Source: Collybia mongolica (lineage: Eukaryota; Basidiomycota; Agaricomycetes; Agaricales; Clitocybaceae). From it: a stretch of DNA of 64,000 nucleotides. Each line of letters begins with the position of its first letter. The first letter of the stretch is position 1. The DNA lies in assembly GCA_013420905.1 (NCBI GenBank), contig JAAXNY010000005.1, positions 2,976,001-3,040,000 of the forward strand, read 5' to 3'. A model generated the notes under the pieces. The model saw only the letters and a list, made by a program, of their open reading frames with translations. It did no database searches and was not told the origin of the DNA. Shown piece by piece: positions 10,882-21,894 of this stretch. The position numbers and the translations under genes were made by a program.

Positions 10882-13066
10882 ATGGCAGATGCTCGACAAC
10901 GCAGTATCTTAAAGGTTCGTTAATCTAAGCTGTTTTCTCACACTCTACAAAATTCACCTCCATGGGATTCAGGTGTTCCGAAAGTTTAGCTATTCTCTTG
11001 GACCTGATGTCTTTGAACTCCTTGAAAATATACTGAACCAACATGATATTCTGGATGAGGATATTGAATCCAGTCTAGAAACTTTGGCAATAGAATACAG
11101 CAAACAAGACGGTACACTGAGTTTATTTCGTTTGATTCAAACTTATTCTTTTATCAAGATGCTACAATGAAAGTTTCTGTTGAAATTCTTCAACGGGTCT
11201 ACGAATCTCTGCAAGATCAAGGCCAAAGGACTGACGTTGAGAAGGAGTTGATCGATCCAGAGAGCCACTTGTTCGTTATCAATGCCTTTGATATGCCGTT
11301 ATGGCGGTGGTCGCAAGAGAGTGGAACCTTTTTAAAGTCTGTCCAGCAATATATCACTGTGATGCCATGTATCTTAATGCTAGTAGATCAAATGCTCCAC
11401 TCACAATATCTGGCACCGCAGAGTCTCGGATACAGGCGATCCGCGATAGGCTTTTTATCATTAAACAGTGTGTCATGAGAAACGAACATTTCGCTCCATC
11501 CACCCTTCCATCTCGGGACCGGGAGAAACTTGTGACTGTAAGCTATGCAAACATCCTTGGTAATGAATGTATGAGCCTTATCCTGTGAAGTTGAAATCCA
11601 CTAAGCAACTCTTGGGACGGGCTGGAGAAAGATTTCTGCTTCTGGGCATGTTGGCGCATAACAAAGAGGGAAAACTTTGTATAGAGGATGCTGATGGGAG
11701 CGTAGAATTGGATTTTTCAAGACTAGTGAGTAGTACATAACGAAACTACTGCTCCATCCTCAGATGATATACCAGGACGAACCAGGGGAGGGTTTATTTA
11801 CAGAAGGTTGCTTTGCGCTTGTGGAAGGAGAGTACACGGAGGACGCTACCTTAGAAGTAGTTGCAATCGGACAACCCCCCTGCGAACCCCGTGAAACTGC
11901 TCGGTAAGCTATGGACCTGAACAAAAAAATTACCGAAAATGACCCAGCCCAGGTCTATATACGGGCACATCGACTTCCTGGGGAAGGGATCGACATCTTT
12001 GTCAGAAGACGTATGTTATTTTTTTTCCAAAATCCTCCACGAGACTAAGGTTTAATTAGTCAAAATTTGCGACCCGTATTAGGGAGGAACTACCAGAGCT
12101 CCACTTTTTCTTCCTCTCTGATGTTTGGCTGGACCATCCTCAGACCTTGGTTGGCCTTCAAAAGATGTTCGATAATTGCATTGAAAACAGCTTTATTCCC
12201 AAAGTCATAGTCCTTTGTGGTAATTTCACCAGTCGGTCCATTTCACATGGTAATGGGCGTGATGTTCAACTTTACCAAGGTATGTAGTCGTATTGGTCGC
12301 GTTCCATGTTGTTTATTATTTACCTTGTCAAGAGAATTTTGAAGCCTTAGCCGACCTCATCGTCGCCTACCCACTCATCACCCGTTCTACTCATTTTGTA
12401 TTTGTCCCTGGTCCTTTGGATATCACAGTCAATGGTATTTTACCGAGACAACATTTACTTTCGTCTTTCGTCGCTCGCCTGAAGGCCAAGGTTTCCAAAG
12501 TTCATTTTGCATCAAACCCCTGCCGCATCAAGTTTTTCGATCAAGAAATTGTGATATTCAGAGAAAATACAATGTCACGAATGTTAAGGAACGTTGTGGG
12601 CGTAAAACCTGATGTCAACAGTGAAGATCTGAAACGATATGTCAGTCAAGCACCCTTTGGCCCTATTACTCCACTGACCGACAAGGGCAGCTTGTACAAT
12701 CTATCCTAGACCAGGCCCACTTGAGTCCTCTAACTATAAATATTCAACCGACCCTTCCAGACTATGACCATGCGCTCCGCTTGTACCCATTACCTACCGC
12801 TGTGAGTAAATCAAAATCTGCTGAGCACACTAAATGATATGTAGGATATTCTAGCTCGTACTTGCGGATAAATACGACAGGTACAAAATAACTTACACAG
12901 GTTGTCATGTGTTTAACCCAGGGAGTTTCATTGGAAACTCCTTTGTATTCTCAACTTACAAGCCTTCAGAGGCAAATTCAGAGGAATGGTGAAGTGGACA
13001 TAGCTGCTTGGGTTGACTCATACTAATTTTTTTTGCAGTGTACTTGACATGGAATCTGAAGAATAG
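10882..13066 (+). CDS. DPB2: DNA polymerase epsilon subunit B (Dpb2)
   Basis: This is the second, essential subunit of the leading-strand replicase. It binds the polymerase and the CMG helicase (GINS) in the nucleus. It carries the helical N-terminal domain ([20 protein letters not shown]), the OB-fold part ([20 protein letters not shown]) and the inactive calpain-like phosphoesterase domain. Key blocks of the latter are [66 protein letters not shown], and the C-terminal [19 protein letters not shown]. About ten exons are joined by short GT-AG introns, giving roughly 530-550 residues, the family's size. The last exon is tiny: an intron before TGTACTTGACATGG yields the ending CVLDMESEE. The catalytic phosphoesterase residues are degenerate, as in all B subunits. 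Two MluI boxes upstream suggest G1/S control. The 3' end lies 60 bp from the first element of the transposon island. Confidence 0.93.
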
Positions 13067-13126
13067 ATTGTGTTTGTTATTGGTTTTTCGGAATAAAAGT
13101 GTCCATAAATTTAGTAATACCACCTA

Positions 13127-13516
13127 CTGCCCTTTGCATAATTGCGTGAAAACCAAAATTTTGTGCAAGGGCATTTTGCAAGCTTTGATGTGACTAGAGT
13201 CATGTTCAGGATCTCCATATGTGAATCTTATCAGGACAGTAATCTGTTGGCCACTGCCTCAAAAATTTGTGCACCAGCCTCACTGAGCACCCAGCCAGTG
13301 CTGCTACAGTTTCCATAGACTCTCCATCATCTGTGTACTATTTCACAACCTTTTCTTTGAGGTTGACCAAGATTGTGGGAGTCACTGAGGATATATGTAG
13401 CAGGGTTTATCTGTACCCATTATCAATTTGATCTAAGTGGGTCTATCTTGTCACATGGAATGTTCTGGAGCTTTTGTACAAAATTTTCAGTTTTCATGCA
13501 ATTATGCAAAGCACAG
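13127..13516. mobile_element. 390-bp Tc1/mariner-type remnant with TA target duplication
   Basis: Inverted termini of about 42 bp face each other: the left begins CTGCCCTTTGCATAATTGCG and the right, read in reverse, begins CTGTGCTTTGCATAATTGCA. Each continues through TGAAAAC.. and AAAATTTTGT. Both ends are flanked by TA (13125-13126 and 13517-13518), the Tc1/mariner target. On the minus strand inside (about 13250-13380) a frame with one in-frame TAG encodes a helix-turn-helix stretch (NLKEKVVK, stop, YTDDGESMETVAALAGCSVR, then LVHKFL), typical of transposase DNA-binding domains. The catalytic part is missing. This is therefore an internally deleted, non-autonomous copy, or a MITE that kept a piece of its parent. 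Confidence 0.75.
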
Positions 13517-14199
13517 TAAACCACTTCGGTTTTTGTGGATGGAATATCATTTCACATGCAAATGCTGATGTGAAAAATGTAACAGGCCTCACTGGACAAA
13601 TCTAATCAGATCTGAAAATATATTGGTACATCTGTCAAGTAATTTGGAAGTTGTTGTGTGTTTGTCCAAACAATGTTGCATGGTTGTGAAGTTCTCTCTA
13701 CATGGCCAAACCTTTCATTTGGAATAATCTTGAGATGATTGATGTCAGGGGCAACCAGGTGAGTAATCCCTGAAATGAACCCTGTCCATATGGTTGTGAG
13801 AATTGATGGAGACCATACACACCTGTCAACACCCAAGAGGTGGAAGATCTTCCAATCCTGGACATTTAACCTGAATCCCAATTTGGATGTCAGTGATGTC
13901 TGAAGAATGGCAGGACAGCAAGCCATCAACCAAATTAACCCAGCTAGCTTTGATATGAGCTTGGCAACTCACTATTGACAGAAGGTGTATTTGAGTTGTG
14001 TCTCAAGGTGCAGATAAAATTCTATAAGTACTTATGTTAGATGTAGGCCATAGAACACAAGAAAGATATATAGTATGATGAATACAGGAAATAATAGGCA
14101 TGATAATATATAGCATGGTACACTTAGAAGACAGTAGTGTCAACTCAAAAAAGACATCTAAGCTATCCTTGTGAGGAACAGCAGAATATGGATACTGCA
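13517..14199. other. Unrecognised repeat-like sequence left of the LINE
   Basis: No intact gene. A 107-codon minus-strand frame (13606-13929, MMACCPAILQTSLTSKLGFR at its start) has no motif I recognise and may be a fragment of an older element. Together with 20825-21531 this formed one continuous stretch before the LINE inserted. Confidence 0.4.
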
Positions 14200-14214
14200 A
14201 AGAGATCAGGTATC
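14200..14214. repeat. LINE target-site duplication, left copy
   Basis: AAGAGATCAGGTATC, 15 bp, identical to 20810-20824. It directly abuts the T17 tract, that is, the poly(A) tail of the minus-strand LINE. Confidence 0.93.
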
Positions 14215-14231
14215 TTTTTTTTTTTTTTTTT
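14215..14231 (-). repeat. LINE poly(A) tail (T17 on plus strand)
   Basis: Seventeen consecutive T on the plus strand lie between the left target duplication and the 3' untranslated part of the LINE. They mark the 3' end of the reverse-transcribed copy. Confidence 0.9.
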
Positions 14232-14546
14232 GGTTCATCATTTTATATACCAGCCATATGTAATACATGTGCTGGTCACTACAAGTAGTAATTGGGGAGG
14301 GAGGGAGGGGGGGCAGAAGACAAAGCGCTGTGAAGCTAGGGTGCTTGCCCAACCAGAGTCAAACTAGCGAATGGAGCCAGAGCTCAGTGTACACAGGCCG
14401 GAAGGGCCAATCTACGCCAGGGGGTGGGCCCCCCGCAGCAGGTGGTGGCTTCAAGTCCACCAATTATCCAGGTTCACATGTTCAGGCAGGGAGCACCCTA
14501 TAGCCGTCACTTAGAACACTGAGTACCACCCCTAGCCTGTTTAGGA

Positions 14547-17500
14547 CTAGGGAACATTGAACGCAAACGTGCTCTTGTTCTCCGAGAGGAAGTTAACCAA
14601 CCACACATAGCGCAGTTGCTGACTGGGTTTGTCTTCCCATCCATGGTGTGGACAGTTGTAGAGGACATGTTGCATGGTTTCCATAAGGACACCACACCTA
14701 CAGGCGAAAGACTCCTCTTTGAAGAATTGGGATTGGAACACCCCAATTGGGGTGTGTCTGGTGCATTGCACCATGTGTGTGGTCAGAGCATGGCTGTGAC
14801 CAGTCTTGCGCATCCACAGCCCACTGTTTACATGGGTCAGAGTGAGCAGGGTGTCTTTTTTTGCATAGAGTGTCAAGAAGTTGGAGCCTATATACTTCTT
14901 GGACTGGAAGAGAGATTTCTAGCCATTGAGCATACAGGTCACTGCCTCGCATCACGCAAAGTCAGCAGAGATAACGGGCGCCCTGCCTGCCTCAGTGCGA
15001 GTTGAGATGGTGCTGATGTGTGCCGGTTGGTGGTCTTCAATATCCACTCCATCTGTGATGTGGTGGAGGTGGATCTTGTGAATGGTGTGGAGCCGCAGCC
15101 AAGGCAGCAGCACCTCACACACTTTGAGGGTGGATGCCTGACCTGAATGGTGAGATGCATCAAGGGAACACCAGAGGGTGTTGGTAGAATTGGAGAAGAT
15201 GTGGACATCATGGATGTCCTCTAGTCCAATGTCAGTGGCCTGTCGGATGCCCTCCGCAACTGCTTGCAGCTTGGCGTCATCAGATGTAGAGAGGCCGGTA
15301 GCATACCAGTCCTCATATAGGTCCCCGGCATGCCAGACACGGTAGACCGCAACTGACTGCATGGGAGGGGGGGGAGTAGATGCATCAGTGATGATGCAGA
15401 TGCTCCAGGGGGAATGAGAGGCCACATCAACAGTGCTCTTCAGCAATGTGGTGCAGTCTTTCATGAAATCCTTGCAGTGGTGACTCCCCTTGGGTGGGGG
15501 TGTGACAATATCATTGACAATGCGGCCAGGGAACAAGTCCTTGGGGCGCATGCCCAGTTGATTGAGAGGGTGGACAGGGTCCAAGTCCAAGGAGGAGAGG
15601 CCAAGGTTAGACCAGGCCTCTACAACAGGAGATACAAGCTTCCCAAGCCTGCGGCTCGGGTTGCAAATGTTAAGGGTCTCAACAGAGAACTTGTGGTTCC
15701 CATTGATGAGGCGGTGGAAGGTGTGCAAGGCCCGAAGTGTGCAGGAGTGGACATAACTCCTCTGTTAGAATGAGCAGAAGAGAGCAAGTGAACAAAAGCT
15801 ATCACCTGTCTCTACTGTTGGAGCTAAATGTCCTCAAGTAGTCCGAAGATCTGTGTATTTGTGTTGTTGCGACCAAGGTATCAGCTCAGTTGGACAAGCA
15901 GCTATATACAAGATGATATGTAGATGACTAAGGTCTGATGTGTAAATCTTAGTAAGGAATTGGTAATACATCAGTAAGCAAAGTATCTAAATATAACATC
16001 CAGTCAGATGACAGATATGATGTCAGCAGTATGACCAAATCAGACATGATCAAATCTAACATCCTCTCCACCAACTTCTTAACGTAAAGGTGAATAGGTG
16101 GGATGCCTGTGAGGGTCTCAGCGGCCCCATTCAGGGACGTCTTAAAGGCACCGGTGATCCAGAGGCAGGCACGCCTCTGCATCTTCTGGAGGTTATCGAG
16201 AGGGCCCGCCATTCGGGCCCCTTCATACATCCAAAGCCTGCTCCCATATGTAGCAATGGGGAGGATGCAGGCTTGGTAGAGTGTTTGCTTGTTTTTGGGC
16301 CTAAGCCCATGCATGGAGTTGCCAAGGGAGAGCATGGCCTTCATGGAAGTGAAGGCTTTGTTCATGTAGCGTTTGATGTGTTCCCTGAATGTAAGGGGGC
16401 GGTCAAAGAAGAACCCAAGATAGTGCCAGATGGTGCCAGGATGGAGGGGGGTGTCCCTGGTGTATGGGGCATAGCCAAGGTCAATGTCAGGGCTGACATC
16501 ACTGTGTTTCTGAGAGAAGTGGAACCCCTTGGATTTATTGTGCTTGAGCACCAAACCCATTGCCTGGGTGAGCTCAAATACAACTTTGTAGGCTCTCTTG
16601 AGCTTAGTGAGGTTCTGGTCAAACATGTCTGACTGCACAATAATGGTGCTGTCATCCACGTAGGCTATTAGAGATGCTGTGCAGACCCTCCGTTCAAATT
16701 CCTTGAGGAGGGGTGTGAGGCAAGGGGTGGAGAGGATTGAGGACAGGGCACTGACGCTGGAAGGGAAGAGTGGGGACAATTCGTCATCCCACATGTATCT
16801 CATATGGTGATCAATGAGATAGGACCTGAAGAACACAACCACTTCTGGTGCAAATCCCTGTCTCTCGAGGATGTGTAGGAGCTCGTCTTGAGTTTGGTAC
16901 GCCATCTGGCCCAGACAACATGTGTGAGGAAACAACCAGCATCCTCAGTGGAGTTCTGACAAACCCCTCCGAACTGATTGGGGTGGAGTACACCATGTTG
17001 AGCAGCTTCAAACTGCATCCTGGTGGACAACATTTTCTCTAGCAGTTTACCCAATGTGTTCGAGAGAACAATTGGGCAAAACAACTTGGGAGTGTCATAC
17101 AATGGCTTACCTGGCTTGGGTATAACCACCATAGTAGATGCTTTAAACTTGGCAGGCCAATGGCCTGACAAGAGACAAGTGTTGGCTAGCCACAAAAGTA
17201 GTTTACCACATCAATCATCTTGGATGATCCACTTAAGGTGATGCCATGAAATGTGATCTGGCCCAGGGGCAGATCGATTCAAAGTGCCTGCAAGGGCATC
17301 CAACATCTCGGCAGCAGAGTAGGGGACCCATGCCTGAGTCATAGGTGAGGTCCAAGTGTTGCCCAGCTTGTTGAGGTCAATAGGCCTATTGATAGCTGAG
17401 TTGAAGGTGGAGTGTAATGCATTCCATAGCAACTCCATGGTAGTACATGGCACGCCTTGGTACAAGATAGCCTTGACTGGGGGTGTCTTGTGGGGGCCCA

Positions 17501-18635
17501 CCCAGTCCATGAGATCCCATGGTCTGAGGTTGGTATGTGCAATTTCATCAATGCATTCATTGAAGTGCTTGCGTTTCGCTTTGCATGTGGCAGCCTTGAA
17601 GGCTGCCCAGTCCTCTGGGAGGTCAGATCCCATAGCGTCAGACCTTGTCCTGGCACAGTCAGAATCCCACCAAGACTTAGACCAGGTGCAAGCCTGGTTA
17701 GCCTTAGCATGATGAGACCATGCCGTTTCAAAGCCCTTAGCTATTGCCTGAGCAACCAGTTGAGTTTGTTCCACTGACATGACGTCAGGGATCTGGATGA
17801 GTCCTAGAAGCAACTGAACTTCTGCAAGGAAGTCGTCTTCTTCTTCAGAGTTGACTTTAATTGACATCTTCCCTTTGGGGGACTCAACCCTAAGGGGGAT
17901 GTCTAAAAGTAGAGGAAAGTGATCAGGCTCACCCTTTTCACCTAGCATCAGGTTGGCTGTGTATCCCTGGAATGCTGGGACAAACACAAGGTCAAGGATC
18001 AAGCCTCGCAGAGCCAAGTTATACAGCAGGTGCATGACCTGACCTGAGGGGGGGGCAATCCTCTCAAGGCTGAGGGCGGCTGCGCACTCCATGAGCCTGT
18101 TGGCCATGGGGTGCTCATGAGTGAGGGTAGCATCCCAATGTGATGAGGGGCAATTAAAATCACCCCCCATGTAGCTAACATCGGGGAAGGCATCCAGGTG
18201 GTTCTTGAGGAATCGGATTGTGGATCCATTCTTGTCTGAGTAGACGTTCATCAGATGCACTGGGCCCAGGTGGCCCCATACAGTGATGAGCATGACATCA
18301 CGGTGGTTGACGATGTCCAATCAGAGCTTAGGCTTGACCAAGCGGATAGCTCGGTTGACATAGGCCATGATGTGCGGCCAATCCTCAGCCGCATCAAACT
18401 CTTTGGGGAACATGGGAATCCAGTCCAGGTGAACGGGGGGACCCCTAATGGGGATCCTGTCTTTCTTGGTCAGGGAGGCTGTATACCATGCAGTGGCCCA
18501 GGGCAGTTCTTGCAGGAAGAGAATATCAGTAACGTCTTTATGATGTAATAAAAGGTCAGCTGTCCAGTGTTGTTTGCACCTGACATTTTGGCAGTAGATT
18601 CTGAGTATATTTACATTAGAAGTTGTACTAGACAT
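14547..18635 (-). pseudogene. LINE ORF2 (endonuclease, reverse transcriptase, RNase H), broken
   Basis: Starting at 18635, the frame encodes an exonuclease-endonuclease-phosphatase type nuclease (ILRIYCQNVRCKQ, MNVYSDKN, YMGGDFNCPSSHWD, EPDHFPLLLDI). Then comes an RT (VVIPKPGKPLYD, PIVLSNTLGKLLEKML, AYVDDSTIIVQ with the catalytic Asp pair), an RNase H (ICIITDAST.., LQAVAEG), and a terminal CRCGVLMETMQHVLYNCPHH knuckle. Damage is as follows: TGA at 18321-18323, 17211-17213 and 14952-14954, and TAG at 14919-14921. A small deletion near 16870-16880 shifts the frame and removes the motif A region (expected FD.. block). A short in-frame loss removes the GQG-type motif B (about 16745). A 246-bp insertion lies after the RT. 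In the RNase H, the expected FSDST reads FSNST. Missing motifs are inferred by comparison with the general RT pattern. Confidence 0.88.
15816..16061 (-). mobile_element. Candidate solo LTR inserted in the LINE
   Basis: These 246 bp interrupt the LINE ORF2 between RT (..VKKLVER) and the following SNRGVMSTP block. The sequence starts TGTTGGA and ends TCTAACA on the plus strand: an imperfect short inverted terminus of the TGTT..AACA type used by LTRs. A TATATA motif is present on the minus strand. The flanking pentamers (TCTAC and TCCTC) match only in part, so a 5-bp target duplication is not proven. Confidence 0.4.
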
Positions 18636-18683
18636 TAATCAAGTAACTTTATGTCAAATTGCTTGAGTATCCTCCCTGCATCC

Positions 18684-20753
18684 TCAGAGCCTGTCTCCTG
18701 TAACAGTGGGGAATGGAGTGTTAGTGGAGGGCACAAAGCATAAAAGCTCATCGCCTACCTTCTGGGCGGTGTACTTGGCTGCTAGCCATTTGGCATCATA
18801 GCAGTGTTTCCAAAAGGAACACCTCCTGTCATCAGACTCATGGGCGAGGCCACAGTTGACACAGTGGGAAGTGTGGGGGCACTTGTGGCCCGCTGGTGTG
18901 GCAAGCCTTGGTGGGGTAGCCTTGGGGGCAGCCTTGCAGCACACCACTAAGTTGTGGTGGTTGCGGGCATCATGGGGCCCACTGCAATAGGAGCACAGCT
19001 GAGCTCTGAAGGGACAGACCTTCTTGCAGTGGCCGAACCTCCAGCACTTTGTGCAGATAGGGATGCCTGTCCGCTTATTGGCAGGCAGGATGGTAAGAGA
19101 CTGGGACCCAAGCATGAAGCTCTTGTTCTGGAGGCTGTGGAGGTGGGTACCTCCATAAGAGTCATAGATGTCAAAGAACATGGTACATGAGTCTGACATC
19201 TTAGAGTTTATGACCACACGGGGGAGTGCCCCCTGGTACAGATGGATTGCACCTTTCCATTTGCAGGTTTCAAGGATAGCCTTGACCTCCAGTGGAGTGA
19301 TGGGAATGGGCTTCCCAGCATCATCATACATGATGGTGGTGCCAAAGAAGGGGAAGTTGGGGATGCGGAGGAAGGTCTTGGAAGACCCAACCTCGACCCG
19401 TGTCTCTGTCTCGGCCCCCCGAGCCTCCTTCGCCTTGGCATTGAAGAACCAGTAGAGGACCTGGAGGTCATCTTCGGAAGGCACAGAATCCATGACAAGG
19501 GACAAACCTCTGAGATGGTTTCATGCTTCCACAATGGCATGGACGGTTCATTGATTAGAACCGAGAATACTGTTGACCATCAGAATAACAGGAGCATTGT
19601 CCCAGTACACCAGTGGGGAGCAGAAGACCACAACTTCCTTCTGAGAGGAGCCGTGGGTGTTAGAATGCTTTACATTGGCACGAGCCCATTCAGCATTTGT
19701 GTGAGAAACAGCAGCCCCGCCTGCAATGATCTGTTGCATCTGGACGATGGATGCATTGGGAGCCAAGGGGAAGGACTTGGCTATCTGGACAAGTCCCTCA
19801 GCTGTGGCAGCGGTGCCCTTCCTCCACTTAGAAGGGGGAGGTTGGGGGAGAGGGGCAGCAGCAGCTGCCATAGAGGCAAACAAGGCCAGGGTTGGGCGGG
19901 GCAGGGGAGGCGGGGGCTGTCTAGACAACCAAGCTGGAATGAGCTTCCTCCGGGGCCTGCAGAGGCCAGCAGGGTCAGAGGTAGCATTGGACAAATGGGG
20001 GGGCTGCTGCCCTGACCCAGATGGACCATACTTAGGAGGGGGAGGAGCGTCAGGGGGGAGCTGGCTCTGAAGGCTGTCAATGACCTGCTGTAGGGCGACA
20101 ACTTGAGAAGTCCCATTGGCGACATGCCAGAGGAGACCAATTTTGGAGGCCAAGTAAACAACCTGTAGGAGCTCAGTGGCAAAGGTGTCAGTGAGGTGGG
20201 AAGGGACATGGTATCCCTTTTTGGTCCAGAGGTTCATAAGCTCTGTGGTGTTGTGGAGCAACAATGTGGCCGTCTTGACATCAAGCTCCACCAATTCTCT
20301 CAAACTGGTTGGGAGAAAGACATCAGCAAGGTCATTGAAGCTCTCCTGAAATGAGTCCATCTCCACCCCCTCCAAGGTTTCCTCTGTCCTGGGGAGGCGG
20401 AGCTGGTGCTTTGCCTTTGGCAGACAATGACAATGTGACAGTGTCATCGTCTCCTGCGGTGTCCATTGGAGTAGAAGAATCCTCCTCCAATGCGGGTGCA
20501 GGCATGGGTGGTTGAAAGAAGACCCATTGTGCAATAGTAGGGAGGCCCGGGGGCCTCTGAGGAGTGGTGCTCCTGGATGGAGCAGAGGAGGAGGACCTGC
20601 AAAGGTAGTCGCGGATATCTGGCGGTTTTGAAGCACATTCCACTGATAATTGAGATCAGCTGGGGGGGTTGTCTTTGCCCATGTCAGAGGCATGGGGCTT
20701 GGCTGGTAGAGAGTTATCGGGGGTGATATAGGGCAACAGGGTGCATAGGACAA
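18684..20753 (-). pseudogene. LINE ORF1 (Gag-like zinc-knuckle protein) with two nonsense codons
   Basis: One frame of about 690 codons encodes the RNA-binding protein of the LINE. The first part is proline-rich and of low complexity. The second part has an RRM-like stretch followed by zinc knuckles (CTKCWRFGHCKKVC, CSYCSGPHDARNH and CVNCGLAHESDDRRC). Two in-frame TGA codons (19548-19550 and 19521-19523) interrupt it; both sit where CGA (Arg) would be expected. The start at 20753 lies 56 bp inside the element's 5' boundary. ORF2 follows after 48 bp. Confidence 0.85.
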
Positions 20754-20809
20754 TGGTGATGACTATGACGGTGGCTGTGCACATTGTGGTAATAAGTCAA
20801 GAAGCGATG

Positions 20810-20824
20810 AAGAGATCAGGTATC
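20810..20824. repeat. LINE target-site duplication, right copy
   Basis: AAGAGATCAGGTATC, identical to 14200-14214. It defines the 5' boundary of the minus-strand LINE. Confidence 0.93.
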
Positions 20825-21531
20825 AAGAAAGGAAGCATCCTTTTTGAGTGGTGCAGTGGAAGGTACAGAGGGAGTATAAATAGCAGGTGTGGGCTGAGGT
20901 AAACCATACACAATCTATATACAGACTATTGTAGGAATGATATCTTGGGGTAGGCATGTTAATGAGCTTAGAATCAAGAAAAAATGCATCCAACATTGTT
21001 GAGATAATGTCGAGGCTACATGTCTGATGTAAAAACTTCACTTACTTGGTTGAGGTGTAGCCATCTGATGCCATTTGCCAACACAACCCACAACAGTTTC
21101 CTTATTTTGAGGGGGGGGGGAGGGGCCTCAGCTATGATATCCAGGATCAGAAGATCTGACATCTCTTGTCAACACTCGTGTGGCAACTTGATGCAAGATC
21201 AATAAGCTGGTTATTTGCTGATCATTCTGCCTACACTGCAATTGCACAACCATCCCCTCCCTTTCTTTCTGCTCCTGCCTTGCACTGTTATAGCTATCCC
21301 TGCACCTAAGGATCTTGTTGTTAATCCTGTTACCTACACTCTCCCAAGTGGAAAGCAACTGACAACATCAATTGGTGCTAATTTCATGCACTTGTGATCT
21401 CTGTGAATGTCTGCCAGTTGGGTCCCACTGGCTGCTTTATACCAGTTTGAGCAGCATTGGAATAGTAAAAGGTATAAAGCTATGGAAAGTAGTCTGTTGA
21501 CTCCACTGGGATCATCTGCTGTACTACCCAT
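20825..21531. other. Repeat-like sequence between LINE and Tc1 element
   Basis: No complete gene. Short frames on both strands (for example the minus strand around 21128-21358, LSTWESVGNRINNKILRCRD) look like pieces of a former transposon protein, but I do not recognise the family. A G-run (G10 at about 21111-21120) is present. Confidence 0.4.
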
Positions 21532-21533
21532 TA

Positions 21534-21744
21534 CAGTGGCTCAAAAAACTGCCCCAATGTTTGTACATTTTTGAAAGATCAATATGGTATGAAGTGCTGA
21601 CATAAGCAGGGGACCTGGGGTAATTATGTAAGATACTATGACATCGTGGCTTTCCAATGGACCCTGGATCATGTGATTTGGATCAATATCCATTAAGCTA
21701 TAAGCCAAACAAAATGGCTACTCATTGGGGCAGTTTTTTGACCC
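21534..21744 (+). repeat. Left terminal inverted repeat of Tc1 element (211 bp)
   Basis: Its outer end carries TCAAAAAACTGCCCCAATG, and its inner end carries the same 19 bp in reverse orientation (CATTGGGGCAGTTTTTTGA). The repeat is therefore itself bounded by an inverted pair. Confidence 0.95.
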
Positions 21745-21894
21745 TTATCTTATTTTCCATTATTCTGGCATTTATGATCCAATGCAAGAACATTATGGAC
21801 TGTGGGAAGAATAAACAATGTCATGTGACTTTATTTGTATCAATTTGACATGTTGGAATTGGTTCAATCATCTTCTTGACCTCTTACCACCATC

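Larger units (their letters stand above)
14215..20809 (-). mobile_element. Near full-length LINE (APE-RT-RNase H non-LTR retrotransposon), inactive
   Basis: A non-LTR retrotransposon of about 6.6 kb is inserted on the minus strand. It has two consecutive coding regions: a Gag-like ORF1 and an ORF2 with apurinic-type endonuclease, reverse transcriptase, RNase H and a terminal Cys/His motif. This domain order fits fungal Tad/I-like LINEs. The element is bounded by a perfect 15-bp target duplication and ends in A17. Only about 55 bp precede the ORF1 start, so the 5' end looks complete or nearly so. It cannot move by itself, because several nonsense codons, an RT deletion and a later insertion (15816-16061) interrupt the proteins. 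The perfect target duplication shows that the insertion boundaries are well preserved. Confidence 0.92.

Noticed and set aside
14430..14470. GTGGCTTCAAGTCCACCA, tRNA-like
   Set aside because: Inside the 3' part of the LINE; no full cloverleaf could be formed, so probably chance.
19242..20015. Plus-strand frames of over 250 codons opposite LINE ORF1
   Set aside because: Shadow of the GC-rich, low-complexity ORF1 on the other strand; no recognisable domain.
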